Of a DNA stretch of 64,000 nucleotides, positions 35,145-44,290 are shown one piece after another (the first letter of the stretch is position 1; the number at the start of each line of letters is the position of its first letter). Below the pieces are notes generated by a model. That model searched no databases, was not told where the DNA came from, and worked only from the letters and a program-made list of their open reading frames with translations. Position numbers and translations under genes: made by a program. Origin of the DNA: Nocardioides sp. 503 (GTDB lineage Bacteria > Actinomycetota > Actinomycetes > Propionibacteriales > Nocardioidaceae); the NCBI RefSeq assembly GCF_004522095.1, contig NZ_SPUI01000010.1, positions 62,001-126,000 on the forward strand, in the 5' to 3' direction.

Positions 35145-35462
35145 ATGCCGGACCGCGAGGACTACGTCGAGCGCGTGCTCGGTGTCGTCGAGCGGATCCC
35201 GCGCGGCCGGGTGACGACGTACGGCGCGATCGCCGACGTGGTCGGCGGCGGCCCCCGTCAGGTCGGCGCCGTCATGTCGCGCGACGGCGGACCGGTCCCG
35301 TGGTGGCGCGTGGTGCGCGCCGACGGGTCGCTGCCGCCGAGCCACGAGGGCGAGGCCCGCCAGTGCTACCTCGAGGAGGGCACCCCGATGCGGGCCTCGG
35401 GCAACGTCGACATCGTGGCGGCGTTCTGGTCGCCCAAGGCTCAGCGCAGACGCTCGAGGTAG
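35145..35462 (+). CDS. Alkyltransferase-like protein (ATL, MGMT-related)
   Basis: The 105-residue protein has the helix-turn-helix and Arg finger of DNA alkyltransferases (RIPRGRVTTYGAIAD, GGPRQVGAVM). At the active site PCHRV is replaced by PWWRVVRADG. The Cys acceptor is therefore Trp, as in ATL proteins, which bind O6-alkylguanine and flag it for nucleotide excision repair. The start at 35145 lies after the terminator hairpin. Its last 22 bp overlap the end of the convergent membrane-protein gene. Confidence 0.88.
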   Translation: MPDREDYVERVLGVVERIPRGRVTTYGAIADVVGGGPRQVGAVMSRDGGPVPWWRVVRADGSLPPSHEGEARQCYLEEGTPMRASGNVDIVAAFWSPKAQRRRSR

Positions 35463-37852
35463 GAGCCGGCCTGGCGCAGCTCCACGAGCCGCCGCTCCCA
35501 GGTGACCCCGACGACGGTCAGGAGCGTGCCGGCCAGCCCGAGCAGCACCCACTGCGGCGTCTCGGCGACGTACGGCGCGAGCTCGCGCAGGACGAGCAGC
35601 CCGCCGGCGCCCGCGCCGACGACGAGCGGAGAGCTCCAGCGCAGGCGGCTCCCGGCCAGCACCAGCACGAGGCAGGCGGCGCCGAGCAGCACCGCGCGCA
35701 CCGAGACCGGGTCGCCGGCCAGCACCCACAGCAGCGTCGGGACCGTCGCCAGCACCAGGCCCGGCGTGAGCGCGGCGGTCGAGGCGGCGTCGTCGCCGAG
35801 CACGGCGTGCAGCCCGACCAGCAGCAGCACGACCGCGAGCGGCAGCGTGTAGGCCTCGGGCGCCTCCACTCCCAGGTCGGCGAGGCGGACCCAGGTGGCG
35901 AGGAACAGCAGCGCCCCACCGGCGACGACGGCGCCACGGCGCCGGTGCAGCAGGCCCGAGGCGGTGACGAGCACGCCGGCGACGGTCAGGTGCACGCTGG
36001 CGGCGGTGCCTACGTCGTGGGCGGCCAGCACGCTGGAGATCGCCGCCAGGGAGCCAGCGAGGACCGCCGAGGCCTCGAGCTCGACGCGGGAGCGGACGAG
36101 GGCGAGCAGCCCCAGGACGGCCAGGACCGGCACCGCGCGCAGGACCGGGTCGACGTCGGCGAGACCCGCGCTCGCCCACAGCAGGCCGGCCAGCGCGCTG
36201 GGCAGCAGGAGGTCGCCCAGCGGACGCGACTCGGGTGCCCAGCCGAGCGCCAGCAGTGCCACCGCGGCGAAGGTCACGAGGCCCAGGTCGGCGGTCACGA
36301 GGACCTCGCTGGAGCGGCCGGCGAGCAGTGCGGCCGCCAGGGCGGCCAGGCCGGCGGTCGTCTCCGCGATGCCGGTCTCGCGGCGCAGCGAGTCGGCCAC
36401 CAGGAGCACCCCCGCCAGGGCGATCGTGCCGACCACGGTCCACAGCGGCACGGGGTGCAGGGCGAGCGTGGCGACGGCACCGGTGGCCAGGGTCGCGGCG
36501 CCGGCGACCCGGCCGGAGGTGCCGCGGGTGGCAGGCAAGGCCACTGCCGCCAGGGCGAGCAGCGCGGCGAGGGACGGCAGCAGCAGCGCCGGAGAGACGA
36601 AGGCCTCGGCCTCGCCGAGCGTCACCCTCGCGCCGCGCGCCTGCCCGGCGTCGAGCGTCCGCACGGTGGCCTCGAGGCAGAGACCGCCGGCGACGACCAG
36701 GACGGGGAGCCCCGCGGCGCACGCCGGGACCAGCGCCACGACGCTCCACCCGCGCGGGGCCAGGGCCGCCGCCGCGGCGGTCCAGGCGACCAGGAGGCCG
36801 AGCGCCACGGTGGCCAGGACGTTCGCGCTCTCGTCGACGGCGGGCAGCGCCAGGGTCAGGGAGGCCAGGCAGGCCGCGGCGGCGACGGCGCAGACGACGG
36901 TGTCGCGCCCGCGGTGGAAGGCGAGCGGCAGCAGGAGCATCGCGGAGGCCGCCAGGAGCGCCCAGCCGGGTCCGGACCAGAAGGAGTCGAAGGTGACCGG
37001 CGCGGTGTCGGTGGCGACGAGCGCGGAGGTCGCGAGGACCAGCCACGCCACGACGACCCCCGACGCGGCCGACCAGAGCAGCACCGGGAGGGCCTCGCGC
37101 CGCGCGAGCCCGACCAGGGCCGTGAACACCAGGACGGTGCCGCCGGCCAGCCAGAGCGACTGCCCGGTCAGGTCGAAGGCGGCGAGGGCGGCGACACCCA
37201 ACCCGACGACGGTGGCGAGCTGCGGGACGACGAGGCGGGTGGGCGCCAGGGACAGCGCCAGGCACAGCACGGCGACGACGAGGCCGACGATGAGCCACAT
37301 GCCCTGGTCGGTGAGGGTGCCGAGCCAGCCGGCGTCCTCGGCGCCGACGACGTCGAGGACCAGCAGCCCCAGCGCGACCGCGGTGAGCGCCTCGCCGGCC
37401 ACGCGCAGCCCCCGGTGGGCGAGCCACTGGCCGAGGGCGCCGGCCGCCGCGGTGAGGGTGACCAGGACCGCCGTACGGCCGCCGACGCCGAGCCACGACC
37501 ACGCCACGGCCAGGAAGATGACGGCGGCGACGAGCAGGCAGGAGGCACCGAGGCCCAGCAGGATGGTGGGCACCGACGCCGCCCGCACGCCCGTACGGCG
37601 GTCAGGTGCGGCCGGGCGCGGGGCGGGCGCCATGGGGGCGACCGGCGGCACGAACGACGCCGGCCGCGGCGCCTCGGTCGCCGCCACGAGACGGAGACGG
37701 GCGAGCAGGGTGTCGGCGTAGGTGAGCGTGCCGAGCAGCTCGGAGGCGATCGGGTGCGTCAGCGGCAGGCGGCACGCGGGGCAGCTGGTGGCGCCCACGG
37801 GCAGCGCGGCGCGGCAGTCGGGGCAGGTGAGCGGGTCGGCGTAGCGCGTCAT
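35441..37852 (-). CDS. SCO7613-like polytopic membrane protein with N-terminal zinc ribbon
   Basis: The 803-residue protein begins with a double Cys pair, CPDC ... CPAC, a rubredoxin-like zinc ribbon. After a Pro/Ala linker come more than 20 hydrophobic helices up to the C-terminus (SYLERLR). This fits the actinobacterial SCO7613 C-terminal-domain family, whose function is unknown. The composition is extreme (Ala, Leu, Val). It overlaps the convergent ATL gene by 22 bp. Confidence 0.8.
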   Translation of the reverse strand: MTRYADPLTCPDCRAALPVGATSCPACRLPLTHPIASELLGTLTYADTLLARLRLVAATEAPRPASFVPPVAPMAPAPRPAAPDRRTGVRAASVPTILLGLGASCLLVAAVIFLAVAWSWLGVGGRTAVLVTLTAAAGALGQWLAHRGLRVAGEALTAVALGLLVLDVVGAEDAGWLGTLTDQGMWLIVGLVVAVLCLALSLAPTRLVVPQLATVVGLGVAALAAFDLTGQSLWLAGGTVLVFTALVGLARREALPVLLWSAASGVVVAWLVLATSALVATDTAPVTFDSFWSGPGWALLAASAMLLLPLAFHRGRDTVVCAVAAAACLASLTLALPAVDESANVLATVALGLLVAWTAAAAALAPRGWSVVALVPACAAGLPVLVVAGGLCLEATVRTLDAGQARGARVTLGEAEAFVSPALLLPSLAALLALAAVALPATRGTSGRVAGAATLATGAVATLALHPVPLWTVVGTIALAGVLLVADSLRRETGIAETTAGLAALAAALLAGRSSEVLVTADLGLVTFAAVALLALGWAPESRPLGDLLLPSALAGLLWASAGLADVDPVLRAVPVLAVLGLLALVRSRVELEASAVLAGSLAAISSVLAAHDVGTAASVHLTVAGVLVTASGLLHRRRGAVVAGGALLFLATWVRLADLGVEAPEAYTLPLAVVLLLVGLHAVLGDDAASTAALTPGLVLATVPTLLWVLAGDPVSVRAVLLGAACLVLVLAGSRLRWSSPLVVGAGAGGLLVLRELAPYVAETPQWVLLGLAGTLLTVVGVTWERRLVELRQAGSYLERLR

Positions 37853-37899
37853 GGGCCCAGTAGGCCCGAGGGCACGCCCGGACGGGCGTGCCGCGGCGC

Positions 37900-39306
37900 T
37901 CAGCCGGTGTGAGTACGCGTGCTCAGCTCGGCCAGGCGGGCCAGCGCCTGGGGGAAGATCTCGGCGGGCGGGGTCACGAGGCCCGCGCCGACCTGCCCGA
38001 CGCCGGCGACCTTGCCGGCCATGCCGGTGTTGATCTGCGGGAGGATGCCCGTGCGGCAGACCCGGGTCACGTCGATGCCGGTGGGAGTGCCCTGGAACTC
38101 CAGCACGGGCACCGACCAGCGGGGGTTCTCGGCCAGCGTGATCTCGTGCATCCGGCGGGTCGTGGCGAGCGCGTCGGGCACGCTGCCGCCCACCAGGCGC
38201 ACGATCGCCGGCGCGGTGGCCATCGCGAACCCGCCGATCCCGGCGGTCTCGGTGATCGCGGAGTCGCCGATGTCGGGGTTGGCGTCGTCGGGGCCGTAGT
38301 CGCCGAGGTAGAGCCCGTCGGCGACCTGCGCCGGCCCGGTGAACCACTCGTCGCCGGTGCCGGAGACCTGGATGCCGAAGTCGGTGCCGTTGCGCGCCAT
38401 CGCGACCACCATCGTCGAGCCCGGCACGTCGCGGGCGGCGTCGAGGGCGAGCTTGCAGGCCGGCATGGCGAGGTTGAGGAAGAAGTGGTCGTTGCCACCC
38501 ACGAAGCGCAGCACCTCGGCGACGTCGGTGGGGGCGATCCCGCTGGTCGCCAGGGCGGGGGCGAGGTCGCGCAGCAGCATCAGCGTGCCGGCGCGGTTGC
38601 GGTTGTGGGCCTCGTCGCCCATCTGGAGCATCTGGGTGAGGATGCCGGTCACGTCGACCGGGCCCTGGGCGTCGACCGTGGCGCGCACCGCGGCCCGGAG
38701 AGCGGGGCCGAGCACGTCGCCCATCCAGCGCAGCCGGGTGAGGACGTCGGGGGAGTAGGCGCCGTAGCGCAGGACCTTGCCGAGGCCCTCGTTGAGCGAG
38801 CAGTGGGTACGCCGCCCGGTGGCGCGGTCCTCGAGCACGAACATCCACATGCTCGGCGTGACCACGCCGGCCATGGGGCCGACGGTGCCGCGGTGGTGGC
38901 ACGGCTCGAGGGAGACCGTCGCCCCGGACTCGAACAGCGCGACCGCGTCCTCCGGGTCGTCGACCAGTCCCTCGAGCGCCGCGCCGGCCATGAGCCCGCC
39001 GCGCAGCGGCCCCGAGGCGCGCGCCCACTCGATGGGCGGGCCGGCGTGCAGGAACTCGCCGCGCTGCAGCCCGAGCACCTCCGAGGCCGGGCCGACGTCG
39101 ACCAGGTGCGCGGTCACGCCGAGCATCGCGGCGACCGCCTGCTTGTTGGCGCCCGCGCGACGCGGGTCCACCGCGACGGTCGCCAGGTCGGCCTCGGTGC
39201 CGGGCATCGGCGGGCGCCAGTCGACGCGCGTGACGTCGACGGCCTGGGCCTCCACGGCGTCGGCGAGCAGGTCGACGCCGGTGGTCGCGACGCGGTCGAG
39301 GCTCAT
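37900..39306 (-). CDS. allG: AllG (YlbE/DUF1116) homologue, carbamoyltransferase subunit
   Basis: The 468-residue protein matches DUF1116: CHHRGTVGPMAGVVTPSMW, LNEGLGKVLRYGAYSP, MGDEAHNRN and GGNDHFFLN. In E. coli the YlbE family is now assigned as subunit AllG of oxamate carbamoyltransferase, which phosphorolyses oxalurate to oxamate and carbamoyl phosphate. Its ATG overlaps the fdrA-type gene's stop by 4 bp. The three subunit genes form one operon, order allH-allF-allG. No allantoin genes are nearby, so the true substrate may be another ureido acid. Confidence 0.85.
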   Translation of the reverse strand: MSLDRVATTGVDLLADAVEAQAVDVTRVDWRPPMPGTEADLATVAVDPRRAGANKQAVAAMLGVTAHLVDVGPASEVLGLQRGEFLHAGPPIEWARASGPLRGGLMAGAALEGLVDDPEDAVALFESGATVSLEPCHHRGTVGPMAGVVTPSMWMFVLEDRATGRRTHCSLNEGLGKVLRYGAYSPDVLTRLRWMGDVLGPALRAAVRATVDAQGPVDVTGILTQMLQMGDEAHNRNRAGTLMLLRDLAPALATSGIAPTDVAEVLRFVGGNDHFFLNLAMPACKLALDAARDVPGSTMVVAMARNGTDFGIQVSGTGDEWFTGPAQVADGLYLGDYGPDDANPDIGDSAITETAGIGGFAMATAPAIVRLVGGSVPDALATTRRMHEITLAENPRWSVPVLEFQGTPTGIDVTRVCRTGILPQINTGMAGKVAGVGQVGAGLVTPPAEIFPQALARLAELSTRTHTG

Positions 39307-40754
39307 CGGTCGGCTCCCAGGAGCTCGAGGGCGCGCCGGGTGGCGCGCGCGTTGGACAGGTGGACCTCGGCGCCGGCCGCGGCGAGGGCGGCGCGCTGGC
39401 GCTCGAGACCCTGCGGGTCGCCGCCGGTGCCGACCAGGCTGACGACCACCGGTGCGGCCACGGCCGCGATCGCGGGCGCGAGCAGGGCGGCGGGGTCGGG
39501 CTCGGCGCCGTGGCCCAGCACGACGTCGAGCAGGACCACGCCTGTGCGCGGGTCGGTGGCGACGCGGGCGAGGTGGTCCAGGCGCAGCGTCGGGTCGATC
39601 ATCGGGTGCGCGCGCCCCGAGGTGTAGGCGTCGTCGCCGAAGTCGACGACCCCGTGGCCGTCGCCGTGCAGGTCGTCCAGCCCGCCGCCGACGGCGCCGA
39701 GCGTCTCGCCGACGATCTGCCGGGCCTCACCGGCGAGCGTCCCACCGACGAAGAGCCCGCGCAGCGACGTGCCCGCGACGGAGGCGACGGGGTCGGCCGG
39801 CTCCGCGACGGGCCACGTGGGGACGGGGTGGCCGAGGCGCTGCAGGACCCGCTCGGCGGCGGCGGTCAGGTCCGGCTGGCCGGCCCCGAGGAGGGCCGGC
39901 TCCACCGGGGTGGCCAGGCCGGCGGCGTACTGCTGGATCGCGGTGGCGACCTCGGGTGCGGGCGGCTTGGACACCAGCACGATGAGCTCGACGGAGGCGT
40001 CGGCGTCGAGGCGGCGCAGGGCCTCGCGGGTGGCGAGGCCGCCGATCTCGGCGCCGAGGTCGCGGCCCCCGACCCCCAGGGCGGAGGTGACGCCGACGCC
40101 CGCGTGGTCGAGCAGCGCGAGCAGCTGCTGGCAGCCGGTGCCGGAGGCGGCGACGATGCCGACCGGGCCCGGCGAGACGACGTTGGCGAAGCCGAGCCCG
40201 ATCCCGTCGACGATGGCCGTGCCGCAGTCGGGCCCCATCACCAGCACCCCGGCGGGCTCGGCGGCCCGCTTGAGGGCGAGCTCGTGCTCGACGGGCACGT
40301 TGTCGCTGAAGATCATCACGTCGCGGCCGGCCTCGACGGCGTCCATCGCCTCGACCACGGCACTCGGGCCGGGCACCGACACCAGGACGACCGCCTGCTC
40401 GTCGTGGACGTCGCGCAGGGCGGTCGCGGTCGTGCGGTGCGGCGCCACCTCGGCGGAGCCGGTGGGCCGGCGGGTGCTCTCGGCGAGCGCGCGGTCGACC
40501 CCGGCCAGCACCTCGTCGAGCACGTCGGGGTCGTCGAGGCGCACCGCCACGACCAGGTCGTTGACGCCGGCCTCGGCCGGGACGTCGAAGCCCATGCCCG
40601 CCAGCACCTCGACGTTGAGCGCGGTCGCCATCGCCACCTGGGCTGCGGCGACTCCGGGCAGCTGCGCGACCGTGCGGCTGACCTGGAGCAGCGTGACGGA
40701 GTCGGCGTAGGCGCCGGGTCGCAGCTCGACGTGTCCGGTGGTGGGGCCGGTCAT
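39303..40754 (-). CDS. allF: AllF (FdrA) homologue, carbamoyltransferase subunit
   Basis: The 483-residue protein has the succinyl-CoA synthetase-like fold of FdrA, with the signature VMGPDCGTAIVDG, a glycine loop VGIVAASGTGCQQ and FVGGTLAGEA. FdrA is the AllF subunit of E. coli oxamate carbamoyltransferase, where the fold handles phosphate and the carbamoyl group. It overlaps allH upstream and allG downstream by 4 bp each, which implies balanced synthesis. It is about 70 residues shorter than E. coli FdrA (from memory). Confidence 0.87.
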   Translation of the reverse strand: MTGPTTGHVELRPGAYADSVTLLQVSRTVAQLPGVAAAQVAMATALNVEVLAGMGFDVPAEAGVNDLVVAVRLDDPDVLDEVLAGVDRALAESTRRPTGSAEVAPHRTTATALRDVHDEQAVVLVSVPGPSAVVEAMDAVEAGRDVMIFSDNVPVEHELALKRAAEPAGVLVMGPDCGTAIVDGIGLGFANVVSPGPVGIVAASGTGCQQLLALLDHAGVGVTSALGVGGRDLGAEIGGLATREALRRLDADASVELIVLVSKPPAPEVATAIQQYAAGLATPVEPALLGAGQPDLTAAAERVLQRLGHPVPTWPVAEPADPVASVAGTSLRGLFVGGTLAGEARQIVGETLGAVGGGLDDLHGDGHGVVDFGDDAYTSGRAHPMIDPTLRLDHLARVATDPRTGVVLLDVVLGHGAEPDPAALLAPAIAAVAAPVVVSLVGTGGDPQGLERQRAALAAAGAEVHLSNARATRRALELLGADR

Positions 40755-41404
40755 GCGGCCAGCGCCCAGCGGGCGCCCTCGAGCAGGCCGGCGCCCGAGG
40801 AGCTGCCGACCCGCAGCAGCGCGGCCGCGGCCGCCGCGGCCGCCGGGGTGCCCCAGGCGGCGATCAGGTCGGCCACCTCGGGGAGCACCTCCCCGCGCAT
40901 CGCGCACTCCAGGAGCGTGGCCGACAGGACGGTGGTGCGGGGGAGCAGCCCGGTCACCTCGGCGTCGAGGTCGTCGGTGGCGCGGCCGGCGGCGCGGTGG
41001 GCCGCGAGGTAGCCGCACAGCACGTCGTCGCCGTACGGCGTGAGGCCGGCGCCGCTGCCCACCAGCGTCGCGGGCTCCACCACCGCGCCGGACAGCACGA
41101 GCGGCCGGACCCCCACCTGGGCGCTGACGACCCTCCCGACGCGCACCGGGACGTCGTCGAGGTGCAGCACCCCACCGACCACCGCCGCGGACCGGACGGC
41201 GGGAAGCGCGTCGAGCCGGGTGCGCAGCGCGCACGGGACCTGCCAGGCGTGGCGGCCGACCACGCCGAGGGCGCGCCCGTCGAGGTCGACGTAGACCGCG
41301 TCCGGGCCGGTGTGGAGGAGGGCTCGCGTCCCGTCGGCGGCGGCGCGGAGACGGACCGCGACCCGATCGGGGGCGCTGGCCGGGATGGCAGGTCGCTGCG
41401 TCAC
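40751..41404 (-). CDS. allH: AllH (YlbF/DUF2877) homologue, carbamoyltransferase subunit
   Basis: The 217-residue protein starts at GTG 41404 and carries the DUF2877 hallmark GLTPYGDDVLCGYL. DUF2877 is the AllH subunit of oxamate carbamoyltransferase in E. coli. Here it is the first gene of the operon, divergent from the permease gene with about 110 bp between. It is shorter than the E. coli protein, mostly at the N-terminus. Confidence 0.83.
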   Translation of the reverse strand: MTQRPAIPASAPDRVAVRLRAAADGTRALLHTGPDAVYVDLDGRALGVVGRHAWQVPCALRTRLDALPAVRSAAVVGGVLHLDDVPVRVGRVVSAQVGVRPLVLSGAVVEPATLVGSGAGLTPYGDDVLCGYLAAHRAAGRATDDLDAEVTGLLPRTTVLSATLLECAMRGEVLPEVADLIAAWGTPAAAAAAAALLRVGSSSGAGLLEGARWALAA

Positions 41405-41419
41405 GGTCCAGACGCTACT

Positions 41420-41433
41420 CCGCAACGATGCGG
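41420..41433. promoter_or_regulatory. Inverted repeat in the all/permease divergent promoter
   Basis: CCGCA-ACGA-TGCGG lies 16 bp upstream of allH and 81 bp upstream of the permease gene. It is the only clear dyad in the 110-bp spacer and could be a shared operator for both operons. No regulator gene adjoins them. Confidence 0.3.
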
Positions 41434-41514
41434 CGTTCCTCCAGCGCGGCGAGGCCCGCAGGGTGTTTCCTAGGGGGCGCATGGGGGCCGTCGCCACGAT
41501 CTAGGAGGGTTCTG

Positions 41515-42978
41515 ATGTCTCAGTTCAAGTGGGAGAAGGTCGACCCCGGCCCAGGCGAGGCCGTCGCGCCTCACCAGCGCCTGGGCTGGGGCAAGACGGT
41601 GGGGCTCGGCGCGCAGCACGTCGTGGCGATGTTCGGGGCGACGTTCGTCTTCCCGATCGTCATGGGCCTCAACCCCAACCTCGCGATCCTGATGAGCGGC
41701 ATCGCGACCATCTGCTTCCTGCTCATCGTCAAGGGCAAGGTGCCGAGCTACCTCGGCACGTCCGCGTCCTTCGTCGGTGGTGCGACCGCGATCTACACCT
41801 ACTCCGGCTCCGGCGGCCCGGGCGGGCCGGCCGACGTGACCGGGGCGATCCTCGTGGCCGGCGTCGTCCTCGGGCTCGTGGGCGTCCTCATCCACGTCCT
41901 GGGAGCGGCCGCCGTCAACGCCGTGCTGCCGCCGGTCGTCACCGGCGCCGTCGTGATGCTGATCGGCTTCAACCTGGCCCCGGTCGCCACCGGCACCTAC
42001 ATGCCGTCCGACCCGTGGATCGCCATCATCACGATGACGCTCGTCATCATGATGGCCGTCGGGCTGCGCGGCTTCTTCGGCCGGATCGCCATCTTCCTCG
42101 GGCTCATCGCGGGCTACGTCATCTCGTGGCTCGCCGACCTCGCGTTCGGCATGACCTCCCTGCCGCTCCCGGGCAACGCCGAGCCGGGCCCGCACCACCG
42201 TGTCGACTGGACGAGCGTCAAGGCCTTCGACTGGGTCGGCTTCCCGGTCCACACCGAGGACGGGCTGGTGGGCAACCAGAACGCCAACCCCGACTTCCTC
42301 AACGTCGTCGGGTGGCACGCGCCGTCGTTCAAGATCGCCTTCATCCTCCTGGTGCTGCCCGCCGTCATCGCGCTCGTCGCGGAGAACCTCGGCCACGTCA
42401 AGGCCGTCGGCGAGATGACCGGGGTGGACCTCGACCCGGTGATGGGCAAGGCCGTCGCGGCGGACGGTGTCGGCACCGTCATCGCCTCGGCGGTCGGCGG
42501 CTCGCCCACCACGACCTACGCGGAGAACATCGGCGTCATGGCGGCGACGCGGGTCTACTCCACCGCCGCCTACTACGTCGCGGCGATCGTGGCGATCCTG
42601 CTCGGCTTCGTCCCGAAGTTCGGCGCGCTCGTCAACGCCACCCCTCCGGCGGTGCTCGGCGGCATCACCTTGGTGCTCTACGGGATGATCGGTCTCCTGG
42701 GCGCCAAGATCTGGAAGGAGAACGGGGTGGACTTCGGCAAGCCGATCAACCTCGTGCCGATCAGCGCCGGCATCATCCTGGCCATCGGCAACGCGTCGCT
42801 GGAGATCACCGACGACTTCGTCCTCAGCGGCATCGCGCTCGGCACGATCGTGGTCGTGGCCGGCTACCACCTGGCGCGGCTGGTGGGGCGCGACGACGAC
42901 GGGACGATGATCGCGGTCGGCACCCCGGGCGCCCACACCGAGGGCCAGGACCCCGTCCACCGCCACCGGGAGGGATAG
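41515..42978 (+). CDS. Uracil-xanthine (NCS2) permease, uracil type
   Basis: The 487-residue protein has about 14 hydrophobic segments. The substrate-binding region reads AENLGHVKAVGE and GGSPTTTYAENIGVMAATRVYS-like, split here as GGSPTTTYAENIGV followed by MAATRVYS. The T-Y-A-E-N-I-G pattern is that of uracil permeases (UraA/PyrP) more than of xanthine or urate carriers. AGGAGGG precedes the ATG. It leads the molybdenum hydroxylase operon, so the imported base is probably the hydroxylase substrate. The His-rich C-terminal tail is variable. Confidence 0.9.
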   Translation: MSQFKWEKVDPGPGEAVAPHQRLGWGKTVGLGAQHVVAMFGATFVFPIVMGLNPNLAILMSGIATICFLLIVKGKVPSYLGTSASFVGGATAIYTYSGSGGPGGPADVTGAILVAGVVLGLVGVLIHVLGAAAVNAVLPPVVTGAVVMLIGFNLAPVATGTYMPSDPWIAIITMTLVIMMAVGLRGFFGRIAIFLGLIAGYVISWLADLAFGMTSLPLPGNAEPGPHHRVDWTSVKAFDWVGFPVHTEDGLVGNQNANPDFLNVVGWHAPSFKIAFILLVLPAVIALVAENLGHVKAVGEMTGVDLDPVMGKAVAADGVGTVIASAVGGSPTTTYAENIGVMAATRVYSTAAYYVAAIVAILLGFVPKFGALVNATPPAVLGGITLVLYGMIGLLGAKIWKENGVDFGKPINLVPISAGIILAIGNASLEITDDFVLSGIALGTIVVVAGYHLARLVGRDDDGTMIAVGTPGAHTEGQDPVHRHREG

Positions 42979-42984
42979 CGCCGC

Positions 42985-43797
42985 GTGAAGCCCGCCCCCT
43001 TCGACTACGTCCGCCCCGGGTCGCTGGCCGACGCGCTCGCCGCGTTGTCCGACGACCCGGGCGCGAAGGTGCTCGCGGGCGGGCAGTCGCTGGTGCCGCT
43101 GCTGTCCATGCGGCTCGCGGCGCCGTCGACGCTGGTCGACATCAACGGCCTGCCGGGGCTGGACGGGGTCGAGGTCACCGACGACGGCGTGCGGGTCGGC
43201 GCGCTGGCCCGCCACGCCGACGTGCTCGCCCACGACGAGGCCGCGCGCGTGCAGCCGCTCCTGCGGCTCGCGCTCTCCCATGTCGCCCACCCGACCATCC
43301 GCAACCGCGGCACGACCGTCGGCTCGATCGTGCACGCCGACGCCGCCGCGGAGATGCCGGTGGTGCTGACGCTGCTCGGCGGTTCCGTCGAGGTCGCCGG
43401 CCCGTCCGGGACCCGCACGGTCCCCGCCGACGAGCTGTACGTCGGTCCGCTCGAGTCGAGCCTGGCGCACGACGAGATCGCGACCTCGGCCTTCTTCCCG
43501 GCCCTGGCGCCCGGGGCCCGGGTGGCGTTCGCGGAGATCGCCCGACGCCACGGCGACTACGCCCTGGTCGGGGCGGCCGCGCTGGTGGAGGGTGGGACCG
43601 TGAGGGTCGGCTACGTGTCCGTGAACGACGTACCCGTCGTGGTGGACCTGACCGGGGTCCCGGTCGAGCAGATGGCCGACGCCGCGCTCGCGCAGCTCGA
43701 GCCGGCGGGCGACATCCACGCCACCGCGGACTACCGCGCGCAGCTGGTGCGCGTGCTGACCGAGCGCGTGGTCCGGGAGGCGACGGCCGATGAGTGA
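42985..43797 (+). CDS. Molybdenum hydroxylase FAD subunit (CoxM/XdhB type)
   Basis: The 270-residue protein has the FAD-binding motifs AGGQSLVPLL (about 30) and TVGSIVHADAAAE (about 110), as in the medium subunit of xanthine dehydrogenase/CO dehydrogenase-type enzymes. It passes electrons between the iron-sulfur subunit and the final acceptor. It starts 6 bp after the permease gene with GTG and overlaps the 2Fe-2S gene by 8 bp. Confidence 0.92.
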   Translation: MKPAPFDYVRPGSLADALAALSDDPGAKVLAGGQSLVPLLSMRLAAPSTLVDINGLPGLDGVEVTDDGVRVGALARHADVLAHDEAARVQPLLRLALSHVAHPTIRNRGTTVGSIVHADAAAEMPVVLTLLGGSVEVAGPSGTRTVPADELYVGPLESSLAHDEIATSAFFPALAPGARVAFAEIARRHGDYALVGAAALVEGGTVRVGYVSVNDVPVVVDLTGVPVEQMADAALAQLEPAGDIHATADYRAQLVRVLTERVVREATADE

Positions 43798-44290
43798 GGC
43801 CCTGCTCGACGTCCGGCTCAGCGTCAACGGCGTCGTCCACGACCTGCGGCTGCCCGCGCGGCGGCTGCTCTCCGACGCGCTGCGCCACGACCTCGGCCTG
43901 ACCGGCACCCACGTCGGCTGCGAGCACGGCGTGTGCGGCGCCTGCACGGTCCTGGCCGACGGCCGCGCGGTCCGGGCGTGCCTGATGTTCGCGGTGTCGG
44001 CGGTCGGGCTCGAGCTCACCACCGTGGAGGGGCTGGCCGACGGCGACGGCACCCTGAGCAACGTGCAACAGGCGTTCGTCGAGTGCCACGGGCTGCAGTG
44101 CGGCTTCTGCACGCCGGGCTTCCTGACCACGATCACGGCCGGGCTGCGCGAGAACCCCCACCCGACGCACGAGGAGGCCCGCGACATGATCGCCGGCAAC
44201 CTGTGCCGCTGCACCGGCTACCAGAACATCGTCAAGGCCGTCGAGCGCGCCGCGGAGCTGGGGAGCCACGAGAGGGCGGAGGGGTCGTGA
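43790..44290 (+). CDS. Molybdenum hydroxylase 2Fe-2S subunit
   Basis: The 166-residue protein has both 2Fe-2S clusters: the plant-ferredoxin type (GCEHGVCGACTVL with a further Cys in VRACLM) and the helical type (QCGFCTPGF, NLCRCTGY). It is the small subunit of the three-part enzyme. It overlaps the FAD subunit by 8 bp and the large subunit by 4 bp. Confidence 0.95.
   Translation: MSEALLDVRLSVNGVVHDLRLPARRLLSDALRHDLGLTGTHVGCEHGVCGACTVLADGRAVRACLMFAVSAVGLELTTVEGLADGDGTLSNVQQAFVECHGLQCGFCTPGFLTTITAGLRENPHPTHEEARDMIAGNLCRCTGYQNIVKAVERAAELGSHERAEGS

Noticed and set aside
35145..35462. O6-methylguanine-DNA methyltransferase
   Set aside because: The acceptor Cys is absent (PWWRV), so it is an alkyltransferase-like protein and not a repair methyltransferase.
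35300..37912. Very long open frame on the plus strand opposite the giant membrane-protein gene
   Set aside because: Its translation is a Gly/Arg/Gln-rich string with no domain. The opposite strand gives a coherent polytopic membrane protein. Long antisense frames are expected at this GC content.
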